From: Vibrio penaeicida
GTDB taxonomy: Bacteria > Pseudomonadota > Gammaproteobacteria > Enterobacterales > Vibrionaceae
Direction of reading: 5' to 3'
Assembly (NCBI RefSeq): GCF_002933855.1
Contig: NZ_BFAQ01000009.1
Coordinates: 1-64,000 of the forward strand
DNA length: 64,000 nucleotides
The position numbers were made by a program, and so were the translations under genes. Below are positions 38,208 through 47,687 of this stretch, one piece after another. The notes under the pieces were generated by a model. That model worked only from the letters and a program-made list of their open reading frames with translations. It did not search any database and was not told the origin of the DNA. Positions within the stretch are counted from its first letter, which is position 1. Each line of letters starts with the position of its first letter.

Positions 38208-39170
38208 TCAATCACGCATTTCAGCCTTTTTTTCAATATCGCTAGGCACACTTAACTGCCAGCGCTTTAACTCTTTTTTGCTGAATATGAATGCGCCTTT
38301 TTTTGGTGTCATGATCGTTGGCATTTCTCCAGAGGCAACAAATTGATTAATGAGCTTGGCAACTTCTATTCCTTGCTCTAGAGCACTGATACTCAATCCA
38401 CCTATCGCCTTCCCTTGCCCTACAGAGTATGACCAAAAAGCGAAGACAGGTAAGGGTGAGTTTTTACTTGTCCAAGAACTGACTTCATCTAATGAATAGT
38501 GCTTTTCAGATTCATCTTTGAGTGCAGCATAGTTGGCAATGATAATGGCATCGTAACCTTGTTGTTTAGCCTCTAAAATATTACTTTCCCAGCTTTCGTA
38601 ATTCGGCACCAAGCTAGTATGTACCGCTATACCATTGATAACTTGCGAAAGTTTGTTGTTAAATGATGTTTCGAGAATAGCATGCGATGTCGCTGCCCCG
38701 TCCATCAACACGCGAATATTGGCGACATCGGGTAACACTTTACTGATCATATAGACGGAACGCTTCATCAGCGGTCGCTCTAACACGCCTGAAATATTTG
38801 GAGTGATTGGCACATAATTTCGAGGGTTGGCATTAATTCCTAAAAAGAAAGTAGGAATGTTGTTTTCAATCAAACGCGGGCCTAGGTATTTCAATGCATT
38901 GTCGTCAGAAACAACCACGATGTCTGGGTCGTGCTGTTGAATAAACTCCCAGGCTTTATCTGCTATCGCTGGAAACTGGTTAACAGGCTTACGCTTGGTA
39001 TCCATTTGGAAGTTGTGAATATTCATATCCTCAATTTCGCTGTGAAACCCTTCTCGATACTCCCCTACCCATGGGTATTCAAAATGATAGCTATGAATAA
39101 AAACAAGCTCTTTGGCAATGCTACCACTTGCAAATAGCGTGACCGTCAGCAGCAAAAAGATTTTTCTCAT
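38208..39170 (-). CDS. Periplasmic ABC-type substrate-binding-like protein, orphan
   Basis: A 320-residue protein with signal peptide 1-19 and a two-lobe periplasmic-binding fold of the ABC_sub_bind (YtrA/LptR-like) type: an early H-S-Y-H-F-E-Y-P-W segment, D-I-V-V-V-S-D-D-N-A in the first hinge, and V-F-A-F-W-S-Y near the end. No ABC permease or ATPase genes adjoin it. In Vibrio relatives, such stand-alone receptors often act with a sensor kinase or cyclase. The neighbouring CitA-like kinase (upstream, same strand) is a possible partner, but this is inference. Confidence 0.72.
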   Translation of the reverse strand: MRKIFLLLTVTLFASGSIAKELVFIHSYHFEYPWVGEYREGFHSEIEDMNIHNFQMDTKRKPVNQFPAIADKAWEFIQQHDPDIVVVSDDNALKYLGPRLIENNIPTFFLGINANPRNYVPITPNISGVLERPLMKRSVYMISKVLPDVANIRVLMDGAATSHAILETSFNNKLSQVINGIAVHTSLVPNYESWESNILEAKQQGYDAIIIANYAALKDESEKHYSLDEVSSWTSKNSPLPVFAFWSYSVGQGKAIGGLSISALEQGIEVAKLINQFVASGEMPTIMTPKKGAFIFSKKELKRWQLSVPSDIEKKAEMRD

Positions 39171-39275
39171 AAAAAAGCCCTAACACATTGTCTTATCCAA
39201 GTTTAGACAATTTGTTAGGACCTGCTAATTTTCGTTTAAAGCTCGAATCAGATTAGAGCTCACATCAGATTAGAA

Positions 39276-39962
39276 CTAACGATAGATTCTGCGATAGGTG
39301 CGTTCAGGTCGACCCACTGAGCCATAATGGACATCCGCCTCAATCTCACCAGAACTGATAAGGTACTCAAGGTAGCGCCTCGCCGTTGTTCGGCTTGCAC
39401 CAATTTTAATACCGGCTTCGTCGGCGGTGAACTGTGCATCTCCCCCAAATAGCTGGCGGATCTTATCCAACGTTACGCCATCAATACCTTTGGGTAAGCG
39501 ATTTGTTGAAGGCTCTTGCGACGTTGATGCTTGCAACATTTTATCCACCAGTTTCTGATCCAGATCCGATACGGTTTCCAGCTCTTGTTTCTGCGCTTGA
39601 TATTTCTTTAACGCTGCTTCAAGTCTTGAAAAAATGACAGGCTTCAACAAGTAATCCACAACCCCACCACGCATAGCTTCTTGCAGCGTATCAACATCAC
39701 GAGCCGCTGTTACCAATATCACATCGCAGTGCTGTTTTTGCTGCCGCACTTGGCTGAGAATTTCAAGGCCATTTCCGTCAGGTAGGTAGACATCAAGTAT
39801 CACAAGATCCGGTTGAAGCAGATCCAACTGCATTTCCGCTTCCGATTGGGAGGTGGCTATCGCGACCACATCAAACCCGCCAATCTGATTCAGATACCTG
39901 TGATGTACCTCAGCGATACCTTCATCGTCCTCGATGATCATCACTTTTGTACTTGTCACCAT
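39276..39962 (-). CDS. CitB/DcuR-family response regulator
   Basis: A 228-residue DNA-binding regulator. The receiver domain (about 5-120) has acidic pocket E11-D12-D13, phospho-acceptor Asp57 in L-V-I-L-D-V-Y-L-P-D and the conserved Lys in L-L-K-P near 107. The C-terminal helix-turn-helix (about 165-225) matches the CitB group. It overlaps the kinase stop by one base (TAATG). It may control the tctCBA carboxylate transporter encoded 3 kb away, since this family commonly senses di- and tricarboxylates. Confidence 0.9.
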   Translation of the reverse strand: MVTSTKVMIIEDDEGIAEVHHRYLNQIGGFDVVAIATSQSEAEMQLDLLQPDLVILDVYLPDGNGLEILSQVRQQKQHCDVILVTAARDVDTLQEAMRGGVVDYLLKPVIFSRLEAALKKYQAQKQELETVSDLDQKLVDKMLQASTSQEPSTNRLPKGIDGVTLDKIRQLFGGDAQFTADEAGIKIGASRTTARRYLEYLISSGEIEADVHYGSVGRPERTYRRIYR

Positions 39963-41572
39963 TATTTCTTTTCCTTTGGTATATACACCGTTGCTCTTAC
40001 TCCTTGAGTCGGTCCGTTTCCAATATCCAGCTGACCGCCATATTGCTTCACCAAATTGTCAACAAGGTATAGCCCAACACCCCGATTGTTTTTCGCCTTA
40101 CTTGAAACACCTTTGTCTACAAGTTTGGCTACATCAATGTCACTTGGCAAACCGCAACCGCTGTCTTCTACTTCTAAAATAATTTCTGTACCGTAATCGC
40201 TGATCGAAACAAAAATGTGGTTATTGGGCATTTTCCCGCGATCTACGATCATTGCGTCGAACGCGTTATCAATTAAATTCCCCAAAATTGTCACGAGGTC
40301 TTCGGCATTTACGTTAATTGGTAACGGTTCTAATCGTGTACCGTTATCGATCTCCAAAACTAACCCAATCTCACGTGCACGTTCAGTTTTTCCTAGCAAT
40401 AAACCGGCGACTAATGGGTCTTTCACTGTCTCTCGTATAAAGCCGATCAGCGCTTGATAGTGCGCCGTCTCTTGCCCTATCAGCTTCTGCACTTCTTCCG
40501 ATTCACCCAGTTGCACCAAGCCGCTTATCGTATTGAGCTTGTTCCGGTGTTCATGGGTTTGAGAACGAAGCATGTCGGCGTATTCGCGCGTCTGCGAAAG
40601 CTGTTTTGTCAGTTCGGTTATTTCATCACGACGACGAAAGCTCGACACCGCCCCAACCACTTCTCCTTTTACGATAATTGGATTGCGGTTGGCGACTATT
40701 CGCTGATCATTCAAATAAAGATCAATATCATGCTGAGGCTCTTTAGTGGAAAGAATACCAATCAAGTCACTGTCTGGCAGAACCTCTTTCATTGGCATGT
40801 TCATAACACTGCCACGCTTAATTTTAAGAATGTCACATGCACTGCGATTGATTGATCGAATCAGCCCTTTGTTGTCTATGCTGATAACCCCCTCTTTTAT
40901 CGTGCTCATCGTGACGTCTAGCTCTACATACAACCGAGCGATTTCTTCTGGCTCGAAGCCCAAAATTACTTTCTGAAATCGTCTTGACGCGTAATTAGAC
41001 AAAACGGCATTGGCAATCACCACCAGCAGCGCCATAGCGATGAGAAAGGCAAGGTATGGCTCAATTCTGTCTTGCAAGCTATCCAATAAGTAACCTACTG
41101 AAACAACGCCGATGATATTGCCATCGCGATCAAATATAGGGGTTTTACCGCGAACCGACTTGCCCAACGAGCCTTCAGCATAGGAAACGTAAGACTGCCC
41201 TAACTCTAGCGCCTTTACGTTATCTCCCCCTTTCATTGGTTGGCCAACTCGTTCACTCACAGGGTGAATCAATCGAATGCCTTCTTTATTGCCAATTACA
41301 ATGAAAGTTGCCCCTATTAAATCCGTCAGTTCTTTAAATTCTTGGGGCAACAGCCCTACGTCTTCAGTCGTCACCATATCGACAACCGATTGGGACTGGG
41401 CCAAAAACTGTGCGATTCCGAGTGCCTTGTAACCCATTTCTTCTTGCTGGGAATGTTTAATGTAAGCAAATCCGGCTGCCGTCAAAATCAGCAGCTCGAT
41501 CAAGCCAGACAATGTCATAATTATCAATAGCCTGCGGCGAAAACTCAGATTCTTCCAACTTAACAATGTCAT
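39962..41572 (-). CDS. CitA/DcuS-family sensor histidine kinase
   Basis: A 536-residue membrane sensor. Two transmembrane helices (about 18-35 and 174-192) enclose a periplasmic PAS-like carboxylate sensor domain. A cytosolic PAS domain (about 212-318), the DHp segment with His340 in T-H-E-H-R-N-K-L, and an HATPase domain with D-S-G-C-G-L and R-G-V-G-L-Y boxes follow. The periplasmic sequence D-L-I-G-A-T-F-I-V-I-G-N-x-x-G-I-R-L-I-H-P is characteristic of citrate/dicarboxylate sensors. The actual ligand is not determined. Confidence 0.91.
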   Translation of the reverse strand: MTLLSWKNLSFRRRLLIIMTLSGLIELLILTAAGFAYIKHSQQEEMGYKALGIAQFLAQSQSVVDMVTTEDVGLLPQEFKELTDLIGATFIVIGNKEGIRLIHPVSERVGQPMKGGDNVKALELGQSYVSYAEGSLGKSVRGKTPIFDRDGNIIGVVSVGYLLDSLQDRIEPYLAFLIAMALLVVIANAVLSNYASRRFQKVILGFEPEEIARLYVELDVTMSTIKEGVISIDNKGLIRSINRSACDILKIKRGSVMNMPMKEVLPDSDLIGILSTKEPQHDIDLYLNDQRIVANRNPIIVKGEVVGAVSSFRRRDEITELTKQLSQTREYADMLRSQTHEHRNKLNTISGLVQLGESEEVQKLIGQETAHYQALIGFIRETVKDPLVAGLLLGKTERAREIGLVLEIDNGTRLEPLPINVNAEDLVTILGNLIDNAFDAMIVDRGKMPNNHIFVSISDYGTEIILEVEDSGCGLPSDIDVAKLVDKGVSSKAKNNRGVGLYLVDNLVKQYGGQLDIGNGPTQGVRATVYIPKEKK

Positions 41573-41721
41573 TCCCCTTTATTCTGAGCTCGGAACATAA
41601 CAAAAAAGAAACATTTCTTCCGTTAGGCGTCGCAAAAAATTGACTCCTTTATCAAAAAGACTCGGTTGCACAGTCATTTTTTAGAGTATAAACTCTATTT
41701 TCAATTTTTAGCGGTCAGTTA

Positions 41722-43125
41722 ATGATGAAAAAAAGACCTTTCTCCGTGCTTTTAGGGATGCTGATTTCTCTGCCTTTTTCTGCACAATCTCAGCCGGTTA
41801 GCTTCGACCAAGCGTGGCAAATCGTGCAGCAACAAAGCGACGCCTTATCTGCTTCTCGAGCCAATCTTCAGCGTTACCAACACCTTCAAGCATCGAAAGG
41901 CAGTTTAAACTTACCCAAAGTCACCCTTTCTGCTAACTACACTCGCTTAGACGACGATGTAACATTATCGGCTGGGCAAGTCGCAGAGAGCTCTAATGTC
42001 GACCTATCGGGCTTGGGTCATATGCTGCCCCCAAGTGTTATTCAAAGCCTAGCAGGTGCGAGTTCCACTATTACCGAGAAAGACATTTTTTCGTCGTCTA
42101 TCCGCGCCATTTGGCCGATATTTACAGGCGGAAGAATTACAGCGGCTCAAGAAATAGCGAAAGGTCAAACTGAAGAAGCGCGAAGCCAACTTGAAATGGA
42201 AAGGCAGGCAAAATTTGAGGACCTGACCAAGTTTTATTTCAGCGTCGTCCTTGCCAAGAAAGTGGTTGAAACAAGACACGCCGTTGAAGATGGATTAGAA
42301 AAACACCGCAACTTCGCTTTGAAAATGGAAAAACAAGGACAAATCGCTAAGGTAGAACGATTGCAAGCCGAAGCCTCGTTAGACAAAGCCAAAGTCGATC
42401 GAAAAAAAGCAGAGCGTGATTTGGACATCGCTAAAACCGCGTTAGCCAAAATGCTAAATGTAAAAGACGTTCAGTTGCAAAGCGCTTTATTCATTAACGA
42501 TAGCCTACCCCCGATGTCGGCATTTGTTGATCAAACCTTAAATACTTACCCAGGTTTACAATTGCTCGACGCCAAGGAGCAACAAGCCAGCAATTTGGTG
42601 AAAGCGGAAGACGGGAAATACTTCCCGAATGTTTACCTATATGGCGATTACACCGTGTATGAACACGACAGCTTGGCAAGCCAAATGAAGCCAGACTGGC
42701 TCGTGGGCGTCGGAGTCAGTATTCCACTTATCGACTCTTCTGGTCGCTCTGACCGCTCTCAGGCTGCTCATAGCGCCGTGCAACAAGTTCAACATTTAAA
42801 GGCACAAGCGCAAAAAGACTTACAAGTGTTAGTGGAGAAAACCTATTTGGAAGCCGAGCAAGCCAAGGAAGAAGTTAATGGGCTCACCTCTAGCTTAAAT
42901 CTGGCAATAGAAAATCTTAAGCTTCGCCAACGTGCTTTTTCGCAAGGCTTGTCTAACTCGTTAGAAGTCGTCGATGCTCAACTTTATTTAGCCAGTATTA
43001 AAACACAGCAACATGCCGCACGTTTCAACTACCTTATCGCACTGAATAAACTGCTCGCACTGAGCAATGAAATGACTACTTTCCATCAATACGAACATAG
43101 AGCCAATCTGGAGACTCAATCATGA
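41722..43125 (+). CDS. TolC-family outer-membrane efflux protein
   Basis: A 467-residue outer-membrane factor with signal peptide 1-23, two OEP domains and long coiled-coil helices (A-E-A-S-L-D-K-A-K-V-D-R-K-K-A-E pattern in the middle). It starts a four-gene exporter operon, and its stop overlaps the HlyD-like start by 4 bases (ATGA). The ATG at 41725 is an equally possible start. It is divergent from the CitA-like kinase, leaving ~150 bases for both promoters. Confidence 0.9.
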   Translation: MMKKRPFSVLLGMLISLPFSAQSQPVSFDQAWQIVQQQSDALSASRANLQRYQHLQASKGSLNLPKVTLSANYTRLDDDVTLSAGQVAESSNVDLSGLGHMLPPSVIQSLAGASSTITEKDIFSSSIRAIWPIFTGGRITAAQEIAKGQTEEARSQLEMERQAKFEDLTKFYFSVVLAKKVVETRHAVEDGLEKHRNFALKMEKQGQIAKVERLQAEASLDKAKVDRKKAERDLDIAKTALAKMLNVKDVQLQSALFINDSLPPMSAFVDQTLNTYPGLQLLDAKEQQASNLVKAEDGKYFPNVYLYGDYTVYEHDSLASQMKPDWLVGVGVSIPLIDSSGRSDRSQAAHSAVQQVQHLKAQAQKDLQVLVEKTYLEAEQAKEEVNGLTSSLNLAIENLKLRQRAFSQGLSNSLEVVDAQLYLASIKTQQHAARFNYLIALNKLLALSNEMTTFHQYEHRANLETQS

Positions 43126-44105
43126 AATCAAACCTATTAAAACCTGTTTTCGCTGGCGTCATCGCCTTAGGTTTAGGTGGATGGCTGATTCACAGTTTCA
43201 ACGCGGCCTATGAAGAACAGCCTCTGCGCCTTCAAGGGCAAATCGAAGCGCAGCAATACAATATTTCATCCAAAGTCGCTGGTCGTATCGACAAAGTATT
43301 GGTTCGAAAAGGCGATGAGATTCAAAATGGTGATCTTATCTTCACCATCTACAGCCCAGAGCTAGACGCCAAGTTAGAACAAGCGGTGGCGAGTAAAGAA
43401 GCGGCCGGTGCACTGGCTCAAGAAGCTGAAAAAGGCGCACGTGATCAGCAAATTCAAGCATCCAAAGATCAGTGGAAAAAAGCCAAAGCCGCATCAGACT
43501 TGATGGAAAAAACCTATAACCGTATTAACAACCTATACAAAGATGGTGTTGTCGCGGAACAAAAGCGTGACGAGGCGTTAACTCAGTGGCAAGCCGCTAA
43601 ATACACGGAAAGTGCCGCATACCAAATGTATGAAATGGCAAACGAAGGCGCGCGCGATGAAACCAAACGTGCCGCTGCTGAGAAAGCCAGAATGGCCGCT
43701 GGCGCCGTTGCTGAAGTCGAAGCCTTTGCCGCCGATACCAAAATCCGAAGCTGGTTTAAAGGTGAGGTATCACAAGTTCTACTAAGCCCTGGTGAATTAG
43801 CACCTCAAGGGTTCCCTGTTGTAACCGTATTGGATATGGAAGATGCTTGGGCTGTGTTCAATGTTCGTGAAGATTTACTGAGTAAGTTTTCTAAAGGCAG
43901 CGAGTTTTCGGCGTGGGTTCCAGGGATCGAACAGCACGTTACCTTCAAAGTTTCTCACGTATCCGTAATGGGTGATTTCGCAACGTGGCGCTCTACCGAT
44001 TCTTCTCAGGGTTTTGATATGAGAACCTTTGAAGTTGAAGCGCGCCCTACCAAGCCAACAGAAGGGCTTCGTATGGGCATGAGTGTTGTTATAGAGAGTT
44101 TATAA
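43122..44105 (+). CDS. HlyD/EmrA-family periplasmic adaptor
   Basis: A 327-residue membrane-fusion protein. Membrane anchor 9-27; biotinyl-lipoyl-like half-domain around 40-75 (S-S-K-V-A-G-R-I-D-K-V-L-V-R-K-G-D) and again near 210-225; an alpha-helical hairpin between them rich in Ala, Lys, Gln and Glu; then a beta-barrel domain. It links the inner-membrane permeases to the TolC-like protein and is translationally coupled to the gene before it. Confidence 0.92.
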   Translation: MKSNLLKPVFAGVIALGLGGWLIHSFNAAYEEQPLRLQGQIEAQQYNISSKVAGRIDKVLVRKGDEIQNGDLIFTIYSPELDAKLEQAVASKEAAGALAQEAEKGARDQQIQASKDQWKKAKAASDLMEKTYNRINNLYKDGVVAEQKRDEALTQWQAAKYTESAAYQMYEMANEGARDETKRAAAEKARMAAGAVAEVEAFAADTKIRSWFKGEVSQVLLSPGELAPQGFPVVTVLDMEDAWAVFNVREDLLSKFSKGSEFSAWVPGIEQHVTFKVSHVSVMGDFATWRSTDSSQGFDMRTFEVEARPTKPTEGLRMGMSVVIESL

Positions 44106-44108
44106 TCC

Positions 44109-45314
44109 ATGATTCAATCTTCATCGGATTCAGGGCAACGCTTCTCAGAGCAACGCTTCTTTTCTGAGCAACGCTTGGGCTCTGGACAATGCCTAATAGT
44201 TAAAGCAGACAAATGGCTTTTGTCTGCTTTAACGTGGATTCCTATTCTTGTTGCGGTGATCATTTGGGGTGTGTTCAATCAAGGGCTCGCTAGAGATATG
44301 GCGATTGGTATTGTCGATCACGACCACACTCAGTTTTCACGCGAGCTTGTGCGTCATTACGATGCCTCCCCAAGCCTTGATGTACAAAGCCATTACACCG
44401 ATACACTGTCGGCTAAAGAGGCACTTCAGTCTGGTGAGATCTATGCCTACATAGTGATACCATCAAACAGCTTCAAGCATGTTTTGCAGGGCAGGCCACC
44501 GCAAATTTCGGCATTTACGAACACGCAATACATACTTATCGGTCGATTAATCAATTCCGCATTGTTGCAAGCTCAAGGGACGTTTAATGCAAAACTTGAA
44601 GCTGGAAAAGTGCTGTTAGGAGGCGATACAACGCCTGTGCAAGCTCTAGGGCAAGCGGTACCAGTGCGAAGCCAAATCACGCCTCTGTTTAACAGTAATA
44701 CCAACTATTCGCAGTTTCTTCTTGGCGCTGTGGTACCTGCCTTATGGCAAATTGCCATTGTGGTTGGCACTGTCATGGCATTAGCCGCGAACTTGCGTTT
44801 GAGAGGCAAAGAGCAGTGGTTCAAGGACGCACCTATCTTAAACGTGTTTCGAACACTTGCGCCTTACTCTTTGGTGTTTGTCATCCAAGGCTTTTTGATG
44901 CTTTTCTGGTTTTACATTGGACTGGGCTGGCCATTTCATGGCGACATCGCCATTTTATTGCTTGCACAGGTATTGATGGTTATTGCCTGTATGGTTATGG
45001 GAAGCGTATTCTTCTTTTTGAGTCTGGATGCCACGCGAGCCATGAGTTTCGCTGGCGCATTCACCGCCCCCAGCTTCGCCTTTATGGGGATCACTTTTCC
45101 CGTTACAGAAATGAATGGTATTGCACAAGCGTGGCGCTCTATGTTGCCTGTTAGCCACTACATTGAAGCGCAAGTTTATCAGTCTAACTACGGGGCAACT
45201 TGGGCAGACACGTTGAACACACTTATACCAATGGCGGGCTACATTGTGCCTTTCATATTGATGTTATTGCTAATTCGTAAGAACTGTGTTTCGGCTAAGG
45301 CGGTAACCTCATGA
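44109..45314 (+). CDS. ABC-2-type exporter permease (YbhS/YhhJ-like), first copy
   Basis: A 401-residue inner-membrane protein: one N-terminal helix (about 38-56), a large periplasmic domain, then five C-terminal helices, the ABC2_membrane_3 layout. The N-terminal 35 residues contain a short repeat, S-E-Q-R-F-F-S-E-Q-R, from a 16-base DNA duplication. It begins 3 bases after the adaptor stop and overlaps the next permease by 4 bases. It should form a heterodimer with it. No ATPase gene is present in the operon. Confidence 0.9.
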   Translation: MIQSSSDSGQRFSEQRFFSEQRLGSGQCLIVKADKWLLSALTWIPILVAVIIWGVFNQGLARDMAIGIVDHDHTQFSRELVRHYDASPSLDVQSHYTDTLSAKEALQSGEIYAYIVIPSNSFKHVLQGRPPQISAFTNTQYILIGRLINSALLQAQGTFNAKLEAGKVLLGGDTTPVQALGQAVPVRSQITPLFNSNTNYSQFLLGAVVPALWQIAIVVGTVMALAANLRLRGKEQWFKDAPILNVFRTLAPYSLVFVIQGFLMLFWFYIGLGWPFHGDIAILLLAQVLMVIACMVMGSVFFFLSLDATRAMSFAGAFTAPSFAFMGITFPVTEMNGIAQAWRSMLPVSHYIEAQVYQSNYGATWADTLNTLIPMAGYIVPFILMLLLIRKNCVSAKAVTS

Positions 45315-46459
45315 GCACTCAATGGTTATTTCCTCAGTCTCTTTGGCAAGAATTACGCGCTATTGTGAAGCATCCAGCGATTGTTTTAACGGTGTTTGGT
45401 GGCACTCTGTTTTACTCTTTCCTATATCCACTCCCCTATGCTAACCAAGTGGCTCAGGAACAAACCGTCGCGGTGGTTAACTTAGACAAAAGCCAAACCA
45501 GTTATCAGCTCGAACGCATGGTTGATGCAACACCCCAAGTCGCCATTACCCATCGAGTACACGCCATAGAAGACGCGAAATCGTTGTTTTTGTCGCATCA
45601 AGTAAGCGGTATTTTGGTGATCCCAGAGAACTTTTATCGGGATCTCATGCTAGGCAAAAGCCCCGTGCTGTCTTACGCTGGCGACGCATCATACTTTTTG
45701 GTTTATGGTGCGGTTGTTGAAGGTCTGGCACAAGCATCTGGCTCTTTGGCTGCGAACGCAAAAGTGGTAAAACTGCTTGCCGATGGCATGCCACTAGCGA
45801 AAGCCAGTGAACTGTATTCACCAGTGCACTTAAACATTAAACCCACGTTTAATCCCGAAATGGGTTACGTCGACTATGTCGTTCCCGCTGTCTTTGTACT
45901 GATACTTCATCAAACATTGATCATGGGGGCAGGTCTTCTGACTGCGCACCAGAAGAACACAAATACCCCATCAGCGTACTGGCATAAAATGTCGTCATTA
46001 AGCCTCGTAAGCCATCGCCTTTTTGTGTTCGGCGTTTTATATCTTGCTCTCAGTTTGTATTACTTCGGATTCAGTTTCGATTTCTACGAGATCAATAAGC
46101 TAGCCAGCATATCCAACTTGTTCGTTTTGCTTGTCCCTTTCTTAATAAGCACTGGCGCAGTTGGTATTGTATTGGGCAGCCTATTGCCGAGAACGGAGCT
46201 GGTTACGTTAATTGTGCTGGTGAGTTCAATGCCACTGATTTTCACTGCTGGGTTTATATGGCCGGTTGAAAGCCTGCCACAACCTCTGATTTGGATAGCA
46301 AATGCACTGCCGAGTACCCCAGCTATTCAAGGCTTCTTAAAACTGAATCAAATGGGCGCACAGCTCTGGCAGATTAAAGACGTGGTCACACAGCTTTGGG
46401 GGCTTGCGTTTATCTGGTTTGGTATCGCTTGGATTCGGATGCGTAATTCGGATGAGTAA
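45311..46459 (+). CDS. ABC-2-type exporter permease (YbhR-like), second copy
   Basis: A 382-residue permease with the same topology as the preceding one: helix near 22-38, periplasmic domain, five C-terminal helices. It completes the operon TolC-HlyD-permease-permease. Systems of the YbhFSR/YhiI type need a dimeric or fused ATPase; the lack of one here means it is encoded elsewhere or was lost. The substrate (drugs, toxins or signalling compounds) is unknown. Confidence 0.9.
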   Translation: MSTQWLFPQSLWQELRAIVKHPAIVLTVFGGTLFYSFLYPLPYANQVAQEQTVAVVNLDKSQTSYQLERMVDATPQVAITHRVHAIEDAKSLFLSHQVSGILVIPENFYRDLMLGKSPVLSYAGDASYFLVYGAVVEGLAQASGSLAANAKVVKLLADGMPLAKASELYSPVHLNIKPTFNPEMGYVDYVVPAVFVLILHQTLIMGAGLLTAHQKNTNTPSAYWHKMSSLSLVSHRLFVFGVLYLALSLYYFGFSFDFYEINKLASISNLFVLLVPFLISTGAVGIVLGSLLPRTELVTLIVLVSSMPLIFTAGFIWPVESLPQPLIWIANALPSTPAIQGFLKLNQMGAQLWQIKDVVTQLWGLAFIWFGIAWIRMRNSDE

Positions 46460-46501
46460 TTCGGATGAGTAAAGTCTAGCCGGATAAAAATGCCTATAAA
46501 A

Positions 46502-46536
46502 AACAAACCCCGCCAACAGCATTGACGGGGTTTGTT
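46502..46536. terminator. Bidirectional terminator after the exporter operon
   Basis: AACAAACCCCGCCAA (46502-46516) pairs with TTGACGGGGTTTGTT (46522-46536) with one mismatch over a 5-base loop; it serves the exporter operon and possibly the convergent coiled-coil gene. Confidence 0.88.
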
Positions 46537-46583
46537 CTCGAATTAGTTGAATTTTAAATCGGACTAGCTTTGTGCGAGAAAGA

Positions 46584-47336
46584 TCAGTTACCTAACCCCA
46601 ACCCTTCAGACAGCGCTTTGATTTGTTCAAGATCCAGTTTATGAACCTCAATCATTTGTGCAATTTGGCTGAGTTTGGAATTTACGTCGTCGCTCTTATC
46701 ACACGAATCTGAAGACGCATCCCAAGATGTGCCTGCCAAAAACTCGTCACATTCTTTACTGAGCTTTTCCTTCTGAGGCAGCAGCTCTTTCTGTTCTTTA
46801 AGCAACCCGTCTAACTCTTGTCGGATAGCCATTTCGCGCTGAAATACTTCTCTTGAACGTTCAAACACAGAGGCTTGTAAATCGGCTTGTCGATTGAGTC
46901 TTTGGTTTGATATACCCAAATCTTCAAGTTGTGAGCCTTGTTGGGCAATCAACGCTTCTTGCTCTAGATTCACCTTTTCAAGCTCTGTCACCGTCGTCTG
47001 TAGCTGTTGAAGTTGTGCTTGGAACTTCGCATTCAGTTCATCCGCTTGCTGAACCAATGCCGACTCAATCGCTTTAGCTGAGTCGACTTCATAGGCACTT
47101 AATGTTTGTTGAAGCTGTACATTTTCACCAGCCAACGTTTGAGTTTCTTTATCTTGAGATAGGTAGGCATCCTGCCAACTGCTTTGCGTAACCACGGCAC
47201 CAACCAGTCCACCAATCGCTAACCCTAATATGGCAGCAACTGTGATGTAGATGTAAGAGGATTTGTTACGCTCTTCAATAATGACGACTTCTTCCTGATC
47301 GTCATCGCGTTCGTCTTGGATATTATTGTCTACCAT
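46584..47336 (-). CDS. Membrane-anchored coiled-coil protein of unknown function
   Basis: A 250-residue protein: acidic N-terminus (residues 1-22), one membrane helix at about 27-50 with small-residue packing (G-L-A-I-G-G-L-V-G-A), then a long Gln/Glu/Leu coiled coil (about 60-170), two cysteines near 200-213 that could form a disulfide, and a final helix. The topology suggests N-terminus in the cytosol and coiled coil in the periplasm. No enzyme motif is present. It is 15 bases downstream of a 52-residue two-helix membrane protein, probably cotranscribed. Confidence 0.72.
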   Translation of the reverse strand: MVDNNIQDERDDDQEEVVIIEERNKSSYIYITVAAILGLAIGGLVGAVVTQSSWQDAYLSQDKETQTLAGENVQLQQTLSAYEVDSAKAIESALVQQADELNAKFQAQLQQLQTTVTELEKVNLEQEALIAQQGSQLEDLGISNQRLNRQADLQASVFERSREVFQREMAIRQELDGLLKEQKELLPQKEKLSKECDEFLAGTSWDASSDSCDKSDDVNSKLSQIAQMIEVHKLDLEQIKALSEGLGLGN

Positions 47337-47351
47337 TCTTTAGCTCCAACG

Positions 47352-47510
47352 TCAGTTGATCAATTCCATGGTCATAACTGACACAACGTAGATTACAAAC
47401 CCAATTATTGATGCAAGAATGACGCCTTTTTGCAGTTTTTCGTTGGTTCGATAACGAAAAAGTAGCACGGCTATGGCAATAAGCACCCCAATTGCAATTA
47501 GTCTGGTCAT
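47352..47510 (-). CDS. 52-residue two-helix membrane protein
   Basis: A small gene with an excellent ribosome site (AGGAGGAAG directly upstream of ATG 47510). The protein has two hydrophobic helices (about residues 3-17 and 29-46) joined by a basic R-Y-R-T-N-E-K-L-Q-K loop, so both termini should face the periplasm by the positive-inside rule. I recognise no family. It lies 15 bases before the coiled-coil membrane protein, in the same direction, and the two may form a complex. Confidence 0.72.
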   Translation of the reverse strand: MTRLIAIGVLIAIAVLLFRYRTNEKLQKGVILASIIGFVIYVVSVMTMELIN

Positions 47511-47633
47511 AACTTCCTCCTGTTCAGTTAGTTATACCACTTTTTTGAGCTTAGAGCGTAAACACAATGTCCGAAATATCGCGGCCACTATGGACCGAAT
47601 GAAATGCTAGTTTGAAATGTAACCAATATGGTT

Positions 47634-47665
47634 AAAAAAGAGGTGGTCGTATAGCTGACCACCTT
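47634..47665 (-). terminator. Rho-independent terminator after the SDR gene
   Basis: AGGTGGTC (47641-47648) pairs with GACCACCT (47657-47664) and is followed by six T on the minus strand. Confidence 0.88.
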
Positions 47666-47687
47666 ATATCTAGAATCAATGAAAGCG

